From Caulobacter sp. 32-67-35 (GTDB taxonomy: Bacteria; Pseudomonadota; Alphaproteobacteria; Caulobacterales; Caulobacteraceae), in NCBI GenBank assembly GCA_002280875.1, contig NCEV01000036.1:1-39569 (forward strand): a stretch of 39,569 nucleotides of DNA. Direction: 5' to 3'. How positions within the stretch are numbered: position 1 is the first letter of the stretch; each line of letters starts with the position of its first letter. Made by a program: the position numbers and the translations under genes. The notes beneath the pieces are model-generated. The model was not told the origin of the DNA and did not search any database. It saw only the letters and a program-made list of their open reading frames with translations. Positions 27,161-37,751 of this stretch are shown piece by piece.

Positions 27161-27498
27161 CAGCTGCCTCGATAGGTGGAATAGCCATAGGGCGAGACCA
27201 GCAGCGGCACGTGCCAGTGCTGTTCCACGTTCGAAACGGCGAAGTCGATGACCACCACGTCCAGGAACGGCGGGTCGGTGACCGCCGCGCCCGTCGTTCT
27301 GAAATACTCGCCGATGGAGAACTCCAGTCGATAGCCGCCGATGGCGATGTCCTCGCCGGCGATTAGCCGCGCGCGGCCGTCTTCATCCGTGCGGAATTCC
27401 GCCGCCACCCCGCCGTTGCGCCGCGACACCCGCACCAGGACTCCGGCGGCCGGCCCCCCGACCGCCTGGTCGAGGATATGAGTCGTCAGTCCGCTCAT
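27160..27498 (-). CDS. uraH: 5-hydroxyisourate hydrolase UraH
   Basis: A 112-residue transthyretin-related protein that hydrolyses 5-hydroxyisourate to OHCU. The N-terminus [20 protein letters not shown] and the C-terminal YSTYRGS signature with [13 protein letters not shown] are diagnostic. No signal peptide is seen, so it is cytoplasmic. The ATG at 27498 fits the family length; a longer open frame to 27630 is not conserved in character. It heads the minus-strand purine operon, and the next gene xdhA starts on its stop codon. Confidence 0.94.
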
Positions 27499-27821
27499 GC
27501 CGTACCCTTCAAAACTCGCCCGCCGATGCTCGGCCCGCCCGCGCGCGCTGTCCAGAGCCCCGCGCCGAAACGGATCATCTCCGCCCGCCACGCTAGAGAA
27601 CACAGCGGTCGGCGCCCGTTCACCAGGCATTATATAATAGATTTATTACTTACTAGAGCTCGTCTGCGCACAGCTAAATGTGACCGCTACCAGAAAAATC
27701 GGCTCCATGCGGCGCATAGGGTTGGCAATGGCGGTCCATCCCCGGTAGCTAGACCCTGACGCCCGCGAGCAAGACAGGGCGCGCCAAGATGCTCCGCGCA
27801 GACGCCCAAGAGGAAAAGTCC
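27499..27821. other. Divergent intergenic region uraH / maeB
   Basis: A 323-base gap between divergent genes. It holds candidate operator site D inside an unusually AT-rich patch (about 27628-27656, including TATATAATAG), which could contain a -10 element for the uraH operon. The maeB Shine-Dalgarno AGAGGAAA lies at 27810-27817. I see no small gene or RNA. Confidence 0.6.
27637..27653 (+). promoter_or_regulatory. Candidate purine-regulon operator, site D
   Basis: ATAGATTTATTACTTAC, matching site C in 14 of 17 positions, set in an AT-rich patch about 140 bases before the uraH start. It would control the uraH-xdhABC-guaD operon. Orientation is opposite to that gene set, as with site A. Confidence 0.5.
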
Positions 27822-30107
<2,286 letters not shown>

Positions 30108-30140
30108 TCCCAAGACCCAGGGCTGACCCCAAGACAAAGA

Positions 30141-30199
30141 AGGCCCCACGCGAAGTCGCCGCCATCCAAAAAGGATGAAAGCCACTTCACGCGGGGCCT
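30141..30199. terminator. Long hairpin after maeB, probable terminator
   Basis: A 16-bp stem with two mismatches (30141-30156 with 30184-30199, AGGCCCC paired with GGGGCCT at its base) has a 27-base loop. It is followed by GATCTTTAG on the plus strand. It sits between the convergent maeB and cold-shock genes and may serve both. Confidence 0.6.
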
Positions 30200-30255
30200 G
30201 ATCTTTAGACCAAAGTTCGGGAAGACGCGTCGCGCGCCTGCCCGGTCCTTGATGC

Positions 30256-30804
30256 TTAGAGGATGCGCAGGTTGCCGGCCGAGGTCTTGCCCGAGCGACG
30301 GTCCTGTTCCAGTTCGTAACCGACCTGCTGGCCTTCGTTCAGGCCCCGCAGACCGGCGCGCTCAACGGCAGAGATGTGCACGAAGATGTCGCCGCCGCCG
30401 TTGTCGGGCTGGATGAAACCAAAGCCCTTGGTGGTGTTGAACCACTTCACGACGCCCGTGCCGGCTTCGCCGCCACCGCCGCCGCCACCACCGCCGCCGT
30501 AGCCGCCGCCCCGGGGAGCGTCATAGCCGCCGCCGCGCGGGGCGTCGAAGCCGCGGGGAGCCGGGCGACGGGCAGCGGCGGGAGCCGCGCCTTGACCGGT
30601 TACGCGCAGGTTGCCGGCCGAGGTCTTGCCCGAGCGACGATCTTCTTCGAGTTCATAGGCGACCAGGTCGCCTTCGTTCAGGCCCGAAAGGCCCGACCGC
30701 TCAACCGCGGCGATATGGACGAACACGTCCTCGCCGCCGTTTTCGGGCTGGATAAAGCCAAAGCCCTTGGCCGGGTTGAACCACTTAACGACACCGTTCG
30801 CCAT
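30256..30804 (-). CDS. Cold-shock protein with two CSD domains
   Basis: A 182-residue nucleic-acid-binding protein of two cold-shock domains. CSD1 is residues 1-68 ([17 protein letters not shown], then [10 protein letters not shown]) and CSD2 is 116-182 ([17 protein letters not shown], then [10 protein letters not shown]). Both carry the RNP1 and RNP2 aromatic residues. They are joined by a linker of about 47 residues rich in Arg/Pro and Gly, with duplicated [18 protein letters not shown] and a run of ten glycines. Double-CSD proteins of this layout are known in Caulobacter as CspC and CspD, the former linked to stationary phase; I cannot say which this is. The start has GAGGATAAG upstream. 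Confidence 0.95.
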   Translation of the reverse strand: MANGVVKWFNPAKGFGFIQPENGGEDVFVHIAAVERSGLSGLNEGDLVAYELEEDRRSGKTSAGNLRVTGQGAAPAAARRPAPRGFDAPRGGGYDAPRGGGYGGGGGGGGGGEAGTGVVKWFNTTKGFGFIQPDNGGGDIFVHISAVERAGLRGLNEGQQVGYELEQDRRSGKTSAGNLRIL

Positions 30805-31279
30805 CTTATCCTCAAAAACCTATTCCGTGGGCCAGTTGCCGACCCGCGCCTTCCATAGCATCTCATGACGCAAATCAAAGGATCGCGCCATGGGCTTTGG
30901 ATGGAGATTCTCGAAGAACGATGTGCGAAGTGCAGAAAATTTCGCTTCCGGGGCGATCTGGCGCCGGTCGCGCAGGCTATTTCAGCGACCAATGATGACC
31001 CGTTCAGCGTGTGAAACAAGTCACCATGGTCAAGTCTAGGGCGCCGGATCCCGATTTTGTCGAGACCCAATAGCCATACGCGTCGACTTCAGCGCAGGGC
31101 CAAGGCTAGGAACTTGAGGCAGAAATAGAAGGAAGAGGCTTTGAAGGAGGGCGGCTTCTATCAGGCTACACCGGGAAAGCAAGCCCCAACTGAGCACATC
31201 CAAGCGCCTGCCCCGCCCACCTTGTCGAGAGTCGATCAGCGCCATCCAAGGTTTCGCACAGGACGCGCCGGAATCGACG
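30805..31279. other. Intergenic region upstream of the cold-shock gene
   Basis: 475 bases between the cold-shock gene start and the end of the permease gene, both on the minus strand. I find no supported gene, tRNA or strong terminator. It presumably holds the cold-shock promoter and a leader; such leaders are often long and structured, but no specific structure is claimed here. Confidence 0.5.
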
Positions 31280-32599
31280 TCAGGCGAGCGCATCCGCAGC
31301 GTTGACCGTCGGGGCGGACGCCGAGGATGTCGGACGACGACGCAGGAAATATAGGCCCGCCAGGATCGTGCAGACAGCGCCGACGATGCTGGTGGCATAG
31401 ACGCTGGCGATGAAGAAGCCGAGCCAGTCCAGGTTGACCATCGCGAAGTTGCGCCAGAGCAGCAGGGCGACGCTGCCCAGATAGCCAGAGGCGTCGGCAA
31501 CATAGATCAGGAAACCCGCCGTGCCGACCTGACCGCTGAAGGCGATCATGCGGTCAAACAGCATGGCGTTGAAGGGCGTGTAGGCCATGTAGAGGCCAGC
31601 GCCGGTCAGGATCATCCAGGTCAGCGGCGTCAGCAGATCAGCCTGGAAGGCCAGGGTCGACAGGCCCAGCAACAGGAAGCCGGCCAGGATGACGCCGTGC
31701 ATCACCAGAAGCGCCCGCAGATTGTCGCGCACCAGCATGACCGCGCCCATTACCGCCAGGGCGACTGCGGCGACCGGCAGTTCGCTGGTGGTGAAGACGC
31801 CAGAGGCCTCGCCGAAGCCCAGGGCGATCCAGATCTCGGCGGCGAAATTATCCCGGAAGTCCCGCAGGGCGGTCAGCAACACATAGGCCATCACCAGCAG
31901 CACGACGCCCGGCGCATAGGCGGCCAGAAAGGCGCGGCGCCGGGCGCGGTCCATTGGCTGGCGACGCACGCGCGCGGCTTCGTCGGCGAGGCTGGGCGGC
32001 GGCAGCTGGACCAGGGCCCAGACCGAGAAGGCCAGCAGCGGCAGAAACAGCGCGCCGGTGGCGGCCGGCATCCAGAACGGCGAGACGTCCAGATCGACCA
32101 TCAGCCACTTTCCGACCGATTTGACGACGCCCGACGACAGGATGAAGCTGGCGCAGAGGATGGCGCCCAGCACCTCGGACGTGCGCCGCCCCTCCATGAA
32201 GCCGAACACCAGCCCCCAGATCATGCCCAGGGGCAGGCCGTTCAGCACCAGGGCCACGACATTCCAGGGCGCGGGAACGACGGCGAAGGCCAGCAGGGCC
32301 AGCCAGGACATACCGATCAAGCCCAGGATGGCCACGCCGCGATGGGCCGGCGCAATCTCGGAAATGACCTTGACCCCGATCAGCTTTGAGGCGGCGTAGC
32401 CGGCGACCTGGGCCAGCACGAGGGCGATCTTATAGTCGATGGCGAAGGTCCAGCCCTCGACCTCGCCGAAGGTCGCCGCCGCGAACGGCTTGCGGAAAGC
32501 GTACATCGAGAAATAGGCGCAAAAGCCGGCCAGGCCCGCGAACAGGGTGAAGACCAGAGGATTGGCTCGCTCCAGCCAGAGCCGCGGACCTGAACTCAT
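31280..32599 (-). CDS. DUF5690 family membrane transporter, MFS-like
   Basis: A 439-residue integral membrane protein with about 12 hydrophobic helices and an Arg/Lys-rich central loop near residue 210 (RVRRQPMDRARRRAF), the layout of a major facilitator. The N-terminus TLFAGLAGFCAYFSMYAFRKPFAAATF is typical of DUF5690 and resembles the start of organophosphate/phosphate antiporters (GlpT/UhpT type). The substrate is unknown. A copy of the TTTGGTCTATACCA operator lies 21 bases upstream of the ATG at 32599. The same sequence lies before the HD-oxygenase gene, so import of that enzyme's substrate, perhaps a phosphonate, is a reasonable inference. It follows the GntR gene on the same strand. Confidence 0.8.
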   Translation of the reverse strand: MSSGPRLWLERANPLVFTLFAGLAGFCAYFSMYAFRKPFAAATFGEVEGWTFAIDYKIALVLAQVAGYAASKLIGVKVISEIAPAHRGVAILGLIGMSWLALLAFAVVPAPWNVVALVLNGLPLGMIWGLVFGFMEGRRTSEVLGAILCASFILSSGVVKSVGKWLMVDLDVSPFWMPAATGALFLPLLAFSVWALVQLPPPSLADEAARVRRQPMDRARRRAFLAAYAPGVVLLVMAYVLLTALRDFRDNFAAEIWIALGFGEASGVFTTSELPVAAVALAVMGAVMLVRDNLRALLVMHGVILAGFLLLGLSTLAFQADLLTPLTWMILTGAGLYMAYTPFNAMLFDRMIAFSGQVGTAGFLIYVADASGYLGSVALLLWRNFAMVNLDWLGFFIASVYATSIVGAVCTILAGLYFLRRRPTSSASAPTVNAADALA

Positions 32600-32620
32600 C
32601 GAAACGCCCCTTTTGAGGCC

Positions 32621-32634
32621 TTTGGTCTATACCA
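32621..32634. promoter_or_regulatory. GntR-type operator, copy 1
   Basis: TTTGGTCTATACCA, a TGGT-N4-ACCA near-palindrome of the GntTAnAC kind bound by HutC/UTRA-class GntR proteins. It sits between the GntR gene and the permease start codon. An identical 14-mer occurs at 33584-33597. Confidence 0.7.
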
Positions 32635-32718
32635 CTCGCATGGCGTTTCGATGACGTGGAAGGGATACCGAAAAGTGGCGCTTCACAGCCTTGGGCGCCC
32701 AGCGACAGGCGCGTGATT

Positions 32719-33438
32719 TCAGCGGACGCGGATGTCGACGCTGATCTTCAGGGCGTCGTGGCGCCAGTATTCGCGGTCGAACTCGACCACGCGTCCCTGG
32801 GCGTCATAGCACGTGCGCTCGACGCTCAATCCGGGCAGACCCGACTTCACCCGAAGGGCTTCGGCCTCGCCGCGCGTCAGGGCGCAGGGCCGCATGTCGA
32901 CCTTGTTGCGCGCAACACCGATCCCATAGACCGACTTCAGGACGCTGGTCAGCGAGCCATCCAGATCGTGCTCTATCAGGCCCGGCGCCAGGGAGGCGTC
33001 GACCACGATGCTCTCGATCAACACGGCCCGGTCGTCGATCGATCGCCGGCGGCGGATCCAGTACAGCGGTGCGCCGATGGGGCGGGAAAAGATCTGGCTC
33101 AGCATGGCGTCGCAGGTGATCACGGTCTTGCTCAGCGTCTCGGTCGCCGGCCGCCGGCCCTGCGCTTCGACATACGACATGAAGCCTTCCCAGCGCGTCG
33201 GATCATAGACCACAGGCGGGGGAGAGACATACCAGCCGCTGCGATTGCGGCGATAGACCAGGCCCTCGGCCTCAAGCTGGAAAAGCGCCTCGCGGATCGT
33301 GCCACGCGCCACCCCGCCGCCGACCTGTAGCTGACGTTCCGACGGCAGACGTTCGCCGGCCTTCAGTTCCCCACTGTCGATCCGATCGGCAATGTCGTTG
33401 CGAACTCCAAGATAGTGGAGGTGATCTGGCTGCTGCAT
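32719..33438 (-). CDS. GntR-family regulator with UTRA domain (HutC subfamily)
   Basis: A 239-residue transcription factor. The winged helix-turn-helix is at about residues 8-75: YLGVRNDIADRI, GERLPSERQLQ, ARGTIREALFQLEAEGLVYRR. The UTRA effector domain follows at about 90-235, with IESIVVDASLAPGL and EFDREYWRHDALKISVDI. Proteins of this subfamily near phosphonate genes are known as PhnR/PhnF-like. The start is placed at ATG 33438, since the upstream extension to 33534 is not family-like. It is divergent from the HD-oxygenase gene and upstream of the permease, with an identical operator before each. Confidence 0.9.
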   Translation of the reverse strand: MQQPDHLHYLGVRNDIADRIDSGELKAGERLPSERQLQVGGGVARGTIREALFQLEAEGLVYRRNRSGWYVSPPPVVYDPTRWEGFMSYVEAQGRRPATETLSKTVITCDAMLSQIFSRPIGAPLYWIRRRRSIDDRAVLIESIVVDASLAPGLIEHDLDGSLTSVLKSVYGIGVARNKVDMRPCALTRGEAEALRVKSGLPGLSVERTCYDAQGRVVEFDREYWRHDALKISVDIRVR

Positions 33439-33583
33439 CGTGGGGACCTGTCGGCGGTCAGAGCGCCGCTTTGCGCGAGGATGGGAGTGCGCTACGCCAA
33501 GGTCAAGAAACGGGATCCGAGCCCTGGCGAGCAATGTGGACAGGATGAGCGCGTCACGAAAGATTCGCGCAGCGATAGCTTAT

Positions 33584-33597
33584 TTTGGTCTATACCA
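33584..33597. promoter_or_regulatory. GntR-type operator, copy 2
   Basis: TTTGGTCTATACCA, identical in all 14 bases to the copy before the permease, 66 bases upstream of the HD-oxygenase ATG. It lies in an AT-richer stretch (about 33575-33612) likely to hold the promoter. Confidence 0.7.
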
Positions 33598-33663
33598 GTA
33601 ATCCCAATTTTAAACCCTGCCCGCGCTTGCCGGCGCGAACAGGGCAGTGATCCCGGATTGTCT

Positions 33664-34245
33664 ATGATCTCTCAGCCTGCGGCCGACGCTTTCGTGGCCG
33701 AACTTGTCGATCTCTTCGCCCGACTGGGCGACCTCCGGTACGGAGAGGATGTCAGCCAGCTGGAGCACGCGCTGCAGACGGCCCATCACGCCAGGGTCGA
33801 TGACGCGCCGCCCGCCCTGATCGTCGCCGCCCTGCTGCATGATATCGGCCACCTGATGCAGAAGACCGGGGAGAACGCCGCGGACCTGGGCATCGACACC
33901 CGCCACGAGCATATTGGTGGCGGCTATCTGGCCCGGGCGTTCGGCCCAGACGTGACCGAGCCCATCCGCCTGCACGTGGCGGCCAAGCGCTACCGGGTGG
34001 CTGTGGACCCCGCCTATTTCGAGCGCCTCAGCGCGGCGTCATTGCAGAGTCTGGCGCTGCAGGGCGGCCCGATGAGTCCGGACGAGATCACTGCGTTCCT
34101 GGCCGAGCCAGCGGCGCAGGACGCCCTTCGACTGCGCGGTTATGACGAGGCTGGCAAGGCCCCCGACGCGGACGTGGCTGGCCTTGACGCCTATCATGAC
34201 CTGCTTCGCGATCAGATTTATCGCGCGGGCCGGCTGTCGGCCTGA
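33664..34245 (+). CDS. PhnZ-like HD-domain mixed-valent diiron oxygenase
   Basis: A 193-residue HD-domain protein. It aligns by eye with PhnZ, which oxidatively cleaves 2-amino-1-hydroxyethylphosphonate to glycine and phosphate. The diiron ligands are in place: His 35 (SQLEHALQTA), His 59 and Asp 60 (LLHDIGHL), His 83 (HEHIGGGYL), His 104 (LHVAAKRY) and Asp 161 (RGYDEAGK). The substrate-side Lys 108 and the LALQGGPMS block are also present. PhnZ, as I recall it, has Tyr-x-x-Glu in its N-terminal lid; here it is Tyr 26-Gly-Glu 28, one residue shorter, so the substrate may differ. The start ATG 33664 fits family length but lacks a good Shine-Dalgarno. No PhnY* or TmpA partner is in the window. 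An identical operator links it to the permease. Confidence 0.85.
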   Translation: MISQPAADAFVAELVDLFARLGDLRYGEDVSQLEHALQTAHHARVDDAPPALIVAALLHDIGHLMQKTGENAADLGIDTRHEHIGGGYLARAFGPDVTEPIRLHVAAKRYRVAVDPAYFERLSAASLQSLALQGGPMSPDEITAFLAEPAAQDALRLRGYDEAGKAPDADVAGLDAYHDLLRDQIYRAGRLSA

Positions 34246-34263
34246 TCCGCAACTTACGGCTTG

Positions 34264-35214
34264 CTAGGGCGCCGCCTCATCCGAGACCAGGTGCTGCAAA
34301 ACGCGCTTTTCCAGCACCAGCAGCGCGCTGGCCTGGTTGGTGCGCATGATCAGACCCGTCGCCAGCGCCTTGGCGGCCTGATGGACGGCCTGGGCCAGAC
34401 GCAGGAATTCGGGCCGCCCTCGCCCCCCGGTCCCATGCAGCGCGCAGAGCTGGCGCCAGTCCTGCACGAAACTGTCCAGCACGCCGTCGAAACGCGCGGC
34501 GCGCTCATAGGCTTCGGCGGTCTCGACGGCGACCGCCAGTTCGGCGCGCAGGTCGTCGATCAGCCCCTGCACCTCGGCGGCGGGCATGATGGGCGCGCGC
34601 TGATCGGCCTCCGTGAGAAGTTGCGGACGGGCCTTGGGATCCCAGACGATGGTCCGCCACTGATCGCGTGGCGGCGCCTGCCCGCAGGCGAAGCGCCAGA
34701 ACGCCGCTGTGCCTGTCGTGTCGGCGACCAGATGGATACGGTCGGCGCTGGCCCTGTTCTCCACATGGTGGCGCCGCCAGTTGTCGAAGATCCAGGCCTC
34801 GCCTGCGCCCATGTGCACGGCCTGGCCGTCGCAGTGAAAGCGCACTTCGGGCCGGGTGAAGACCGGGATGTGAAGCCGCACCCGCGTATGCCAGTGATAG
34901 TTGATGTCGGCATGCTCGGGCACGCCCACGCCCGGCGCCAGGCGCATCAGCCGCGAGCGGCTCCAGACCACGCCAAAGCCCGCCAGGGCCTGGCGAAGAT
35001 AGGGCATGGCCTCAAGCCAGGGCGTCGGCAGCATCTGTCCGTGCACGGAATCGGTCTCGCGCCCGCCGGCGCTGATCAGGCGGGCGGCGCTGTTGCCGGG
35101 CACGCCGTCCGGGTGCGCCACCCAGGCCTCGGGCGGCAGGGCCGCGACCTCGGCCTGCAGACACGCCACGTCGAACAGTACGGGGAGCTGGAAAAAGGGC
35201 TGTGACAGTCGCAT
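34264..35214 (-). CDS. Aspartyl/asparaginyl beta-hydroxylase-fold Fe(II)/2-oxoglutarate oxygenase (1)
   Basis: A 316-residue protein. The beta-hydroxylase domain (about residues 40-190) has the Fe ligand motif HADINYHWH (His 101, Asp 103) and the distal His in WRRHHVENRASADRIHLVAD with a 2-oxoglutarate-type Arg 159. The GVGVPEHADINYHWHTRVR block is typical of the PF05118 family. A C-terminal helical part of about 110 residues has no domain I recognise. The substrate is unknown. It lies three bases after the TPR-sulfotransferase stop, last in the minus-strand cassette, and converges with the HD-oxygenase gene. Hydroxylation of a protein or small molecule before sulfation is possible. Confidence 0.85.
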   Translation of the reverse strand: MRLSQPFFQLPVLFDVACLQAEVAALPPEAWVAHPDGVPGNSAARLISAGGRETDSVHGQMLPTPWLEAMPYLRQALAGFGVVWSRSRLMRLAPGVGVPEHADINYHWHTRVRLHIPVFTRPEVRFHCDGQAVHMGAGEAWIFDNWRRHHVENRASADRIHLVADTTGTAAFWRFACGQAPPRDQWRTIVWDPKARPQLLTEADQRAPIMPAAEVQGLIDDLRAELAVAVETAEAYERAARFDGVLDSFVQDWRQLCALHGTGGRGRPEFLRLAQAVHQAAKALATGLIMRTNQASALLVLEKRVLQHLVSDEAAP

Positions 35215-35217
35215 CGT

Positions 35218-37125
35218 TCAGTCCCTGTAGCCGGTCAGGGCATCGCCAAGAGCGTCGTGCAGCGGCGCAAGCCAGGGCGCGTAGTGACGCCACTGGGTGA
35301 GACCCTCGCGGCCGATGGGCTGGCGCACCTGTTCGGAACTGGGCGTGCGCACACTGCGCCGGGTCTGGTGGAACGCCAGGCAGGCCGGCTCGAAAGCCAG
35401 ACCGGAATGGCGGAGCATACGCCGCACGCCGCCTTCAAGGTCGTCGACCAGATCCTCGTAGGGCGCCCTCAGCACCCTCCCCGGCAGCACCTCGTCCCAG
35501 TGCCGCATCAGATCCAGATAGGTGCGATAGTGGCGGGCGATGTCGTCGACGCCATAGGTGAATTCCTGATTGGCGGAGCCAAACAGCTGCTTGAGATTGC
35601 CGAAGCAGCAGGCCATCGGCTCGCGTCGCACATCGATGATTGTCGCTCTCGGCAGCATCAGGTGGATCAGGCCGATATGCCAGAAATTGTTGGGCATCTT
35701 GTCGATGAAGAACGGCCGGCCAAGCCTGCGATAGGTGAGCGTCTCGGCCAGAAAGCGCTCGCCCAGCGCCCGCGCGTCGGCGGCCGTCAGTCTCAGCATG
35801 GCCTCGGGGTCGAGCGGCAGGCCGCAATCGGGATCGCGACCGCAGAGCTCGCCGGCGTAGCGGCCGATCTCGGTCAATTCCTGCGTGCCCTCCACGCTGG
35901 AATGCGAGGCCAGGATCTGCTCGATCAGGGTGGAGCCCGAGCGCGGCAGGCCCAGGATGAAGATCGGGGCCGGATCCTCCAGTCCCCAGCCGGCCCGGGC
36001 GGCGAAGACCTCGGCGGTGAAGACCTGCTTCAGCCGGACGGCGCAGGCCTCCGCGACCTCCGGGCGATAGCGGCTGGAGGCGCGCCGCACGGCATTGCCG
36101 CGCTCGTAATATGACCACGAGGTCTTGTAGTCGCCCTGGTCCTCCAGCGCCTTGCCCAGGGCGAAACACAGATAGACGCGATCCATGTCCTGAAGGATGG
36201 GCTGGGCCTCCGCGGCGCGCATCCGCGCGATGTCGTCGTCGGTGAAGCGATAGGTCTTGAGGTTGGCCAGGCTGAACCAGGCCACGCCGTAGTCCGGCCG
36301 CGCCGTCAGGGCGGCGTGATAGTCGGCGATGGCCTCGGCCTGCCGGCCCGTGATCTTCAGGGCGTTGGCCCGCCACAGGCGCAGGTCGGCGACCTCGGCC
36401 CCGGACTGAGCAGTATCGGCCAGCAGCCGCTGATAGAGATCGACCACCGGCTCATGGTCACCCAGCCCGACACAGGCTGCGGCGTAGTGTTTGAGATAGT
36501 CGCGGTTGACCGGGTCGTGCTCGAGCAGTCGCTCAGCCTGCTGCCGAGCCTGAAGGTGCTTCTGCTGCTGCAACAGCAGCATGGCGTAATCGAAGCGGGC
36601 CGCGTGGTAGTCCGGCGCGCGCTCAAGCACCGACTTCAGCAAGGCCTCGGCCTCGTCCGGCGCATCCTGCATCTGGCGTATCCGCGCCAGCAGGCGCTGG
36701 GCGCCGACATTGTCGCCGTCCTTGCGCAGATAATCCCGAAGCCCCTTCTCGGCCGGCGACAGGTCGCCATCGGCCAGCAGGCTGTTGGCCGCCACAATCT
36801 CCGGCGGCAATTGCTTGAGCACGGCCAGCCGCCGCCCCGCCTCGGACGCCTGAACGGTGTCGCCCGTCATACGGTGAAGCTGTTCCAGCATGTCCCAGCT
36901 GGCCGGCAGGGTCGGATTGAGGCTCACCGCCTCGCCCAGGGCCCGGATCGCCGCCGGCCCCTCGCCCAACAGGATATGGCAGTGACCGCGCTCCTGATGC
37001 AGGCGGCTGAACTGCGGATGCAGCGCCTGCAATCGCGCCAGGACGTTCAGCGCCTCCGCCGGCCGTTGCTCCGCACGCAGGGCCATCGCCTCACGCAACA
37101 GCGTGTCGCGATCATGGGTAGTCAT
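35218..37125 (-). CDS. TPR-repeat sulfotransferase
   Basis: A 635-residue fusion. The N-terminal half (about residues 1-350) is tetratricopeptide repeats, for example PAEALNVLARLQALHPQ and DEAEALLKSVLERAPDYHAARFDYA. The C-terminal half is a PAPS-dependent sulfotransferase: the 5'-phosphosulfate loop IFILGLPRSGSTLIEQIL has PRSGST at 394-399, and the region IIDVRREPMACCFGNLKQLF corresponds to the 3'-phosphate binding segment. The TPR part probably recognises a protein or peptide partner. No signal peptide is seen. The ATG overlaps the stop of the upstream beta-hydroxylase gene (ATGA) and the downstream beta-hydroxylase is three bases away, so it is sandwiched between two oxygenases. Confidence 0.92.
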   Translation of the reverse strand: MTTHDRDTLLREAMALRAEQRPAEALNVLARLQALHPQFSRLHQERGHCHILLGEGPAAIRALGEAVSLNPTLPASWDMLEQLHRMTGDTVQASEAGRRLAVLKQLPPEIVAANSLLADGDLSPAEKGLRDYLRKDGDNVGAQRLLARIRQMQDAPDEAEALLKSVLERAPDYHAARFDYAMLLLQQQKHLQARQQAERLLEHDPVNRDYLKHYAAACVGLGDHEPVVDLYQRLLADTAQSGAEVADLRLWRANALKITGRQAEAIADYHAALTARPDYGVAWFSLANLKTYRFTDDDIARMRAAEAQPILQDMDRVYLCFALGKALEDQGDYKTSWSYYERGNAVRRASSRYRPEVAEACAVRLKQVFTAEVFAARAGWGLEDPAPIFILGLPRSGSTLIEQILASHSSVEGTQELTEIGRYAGELCGRDPDCGLPLDPEAMLRLTAADARALGERFLAETLTYRRLGRPFFIDKMPNNFWHIGLIHLMLPRATIIDVRREPMACCFGNLKQLFGSANQEFTYGVDDIARHYRTYLDLMRHWDEVLPGRVLRAPYEDLVDDLEGGVRRMLRHSGLAFEPACLAFHQTRRSVRTPSSEQVRQPIGREGLTQWRHYAPWLAPLHDALGDALTGYRD

Positions 37126-37751
37126 CGCGCCAGGCCCGCCCCCAGGAATGGCTCCAGCCAGTCCGGATCCGGCTGATCGGCATCGTAATATTCGAAGATC
37201 AGATGCACGCGGTCAGTATCGCCGTTGTTGCGCACCCAGTGCGGGCCCAGATTGTCGACCTCCACCGCTTCGCCCGGTGGGAAATGGTGCTCCTCGCCCC
37301 CGAAGAACGACACCACCCCGGGATTGGTCGACAGTGGCACATGGATCTTGTGCGGCCACTTGGCTGCGGGGTTGGCGTCGATATGAGGGTGGATCACCCC
37401 GCCCGGCGGCATTCTCGCCAGCATCACGCGCGGGAATACGCCGCGCGCATAGCCGTAGGCGCGGACGGCCTGGGCCAACACAGGCTCAAGAAGGCCGCGC
37501 CACGCCGGCCAGCCCGCGCGATCGTGCGAGGCGCGCCAGTCGCGGGGGTTGTCGATGAAGCGAAAAACGATGTGGCGCGTCGCGTCCAGCACCTCGAAAC
37601 GGTTGGGCTTGCCGGCGTTCTCGGCGTTCCAGACCGTCTCGGGGATCGCCGCCACAGCCGTCTGCAGAGCCGAGACCTCGACCGCACCCAGCTTGCGGAT
37701 GCCGGTAGTCTTGCGCGGATTGGCGGCGGGGCTGAAGACGGCGTCGCTCAT
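37122..37751 (-). CDS. Aspartyl/asparaginyl beta-hydroxylase-fold Fe(II)/2-oxoglutarate oxygenase (2)
   Basis: A 209-residue compact member of the family. The Fe ligands fall in GGVIHPHIDANPAAKWPHKIH (His 121 or His 123, Asp 125) and His 171 in LGPHWVRNNGDTDRVHLIFEYYD, with Arg 181 for 2-oxoglutarate. It lacks the extra C-terminal helical part of the other copy, so they are paralogous rather than a recent duplicate. It overlaps both neighbours by four bases (ATGA), the small sulfotransferase before it and the TPR-sulfotransferase after it, showing a tight operon. Substrate unknown. Confidence 0.9.
   Translation of the reverse strand: MSDAVFSPAANPRKTTGIRKLGAVEVSALQTAVAAIPETVWNAENAGKPNRFEVLDATRHIVFRFIDNPRDWRASHDRAGWPAWRGLLEPVLAQAVRAYGYARGVFPRVMLARMPPGGVIHPHIDANPAAKWPHKIHVPLSTNPGVVSFFGGEEHHFPPGEAVEVDNLGPHWVRNNGDTDRVHLIFEYYDADQPDPDWLEPFLGAGLAR

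Noticed and set aside
30805-31279. A small gene or sRNA in the 475-base gap
   Set aside because: Open frames there overlap flanking genes or lack ribosome binding sites and family features; no terminator-like hairpin was seen.
31697-32389. A 230-codon frame opposite the DUF5690 permease
   Set aside because: The translation is Gln/His/Gly-rich with no hydrophobic or domain pattern, as expected for the antisense of a membrane protein gene.
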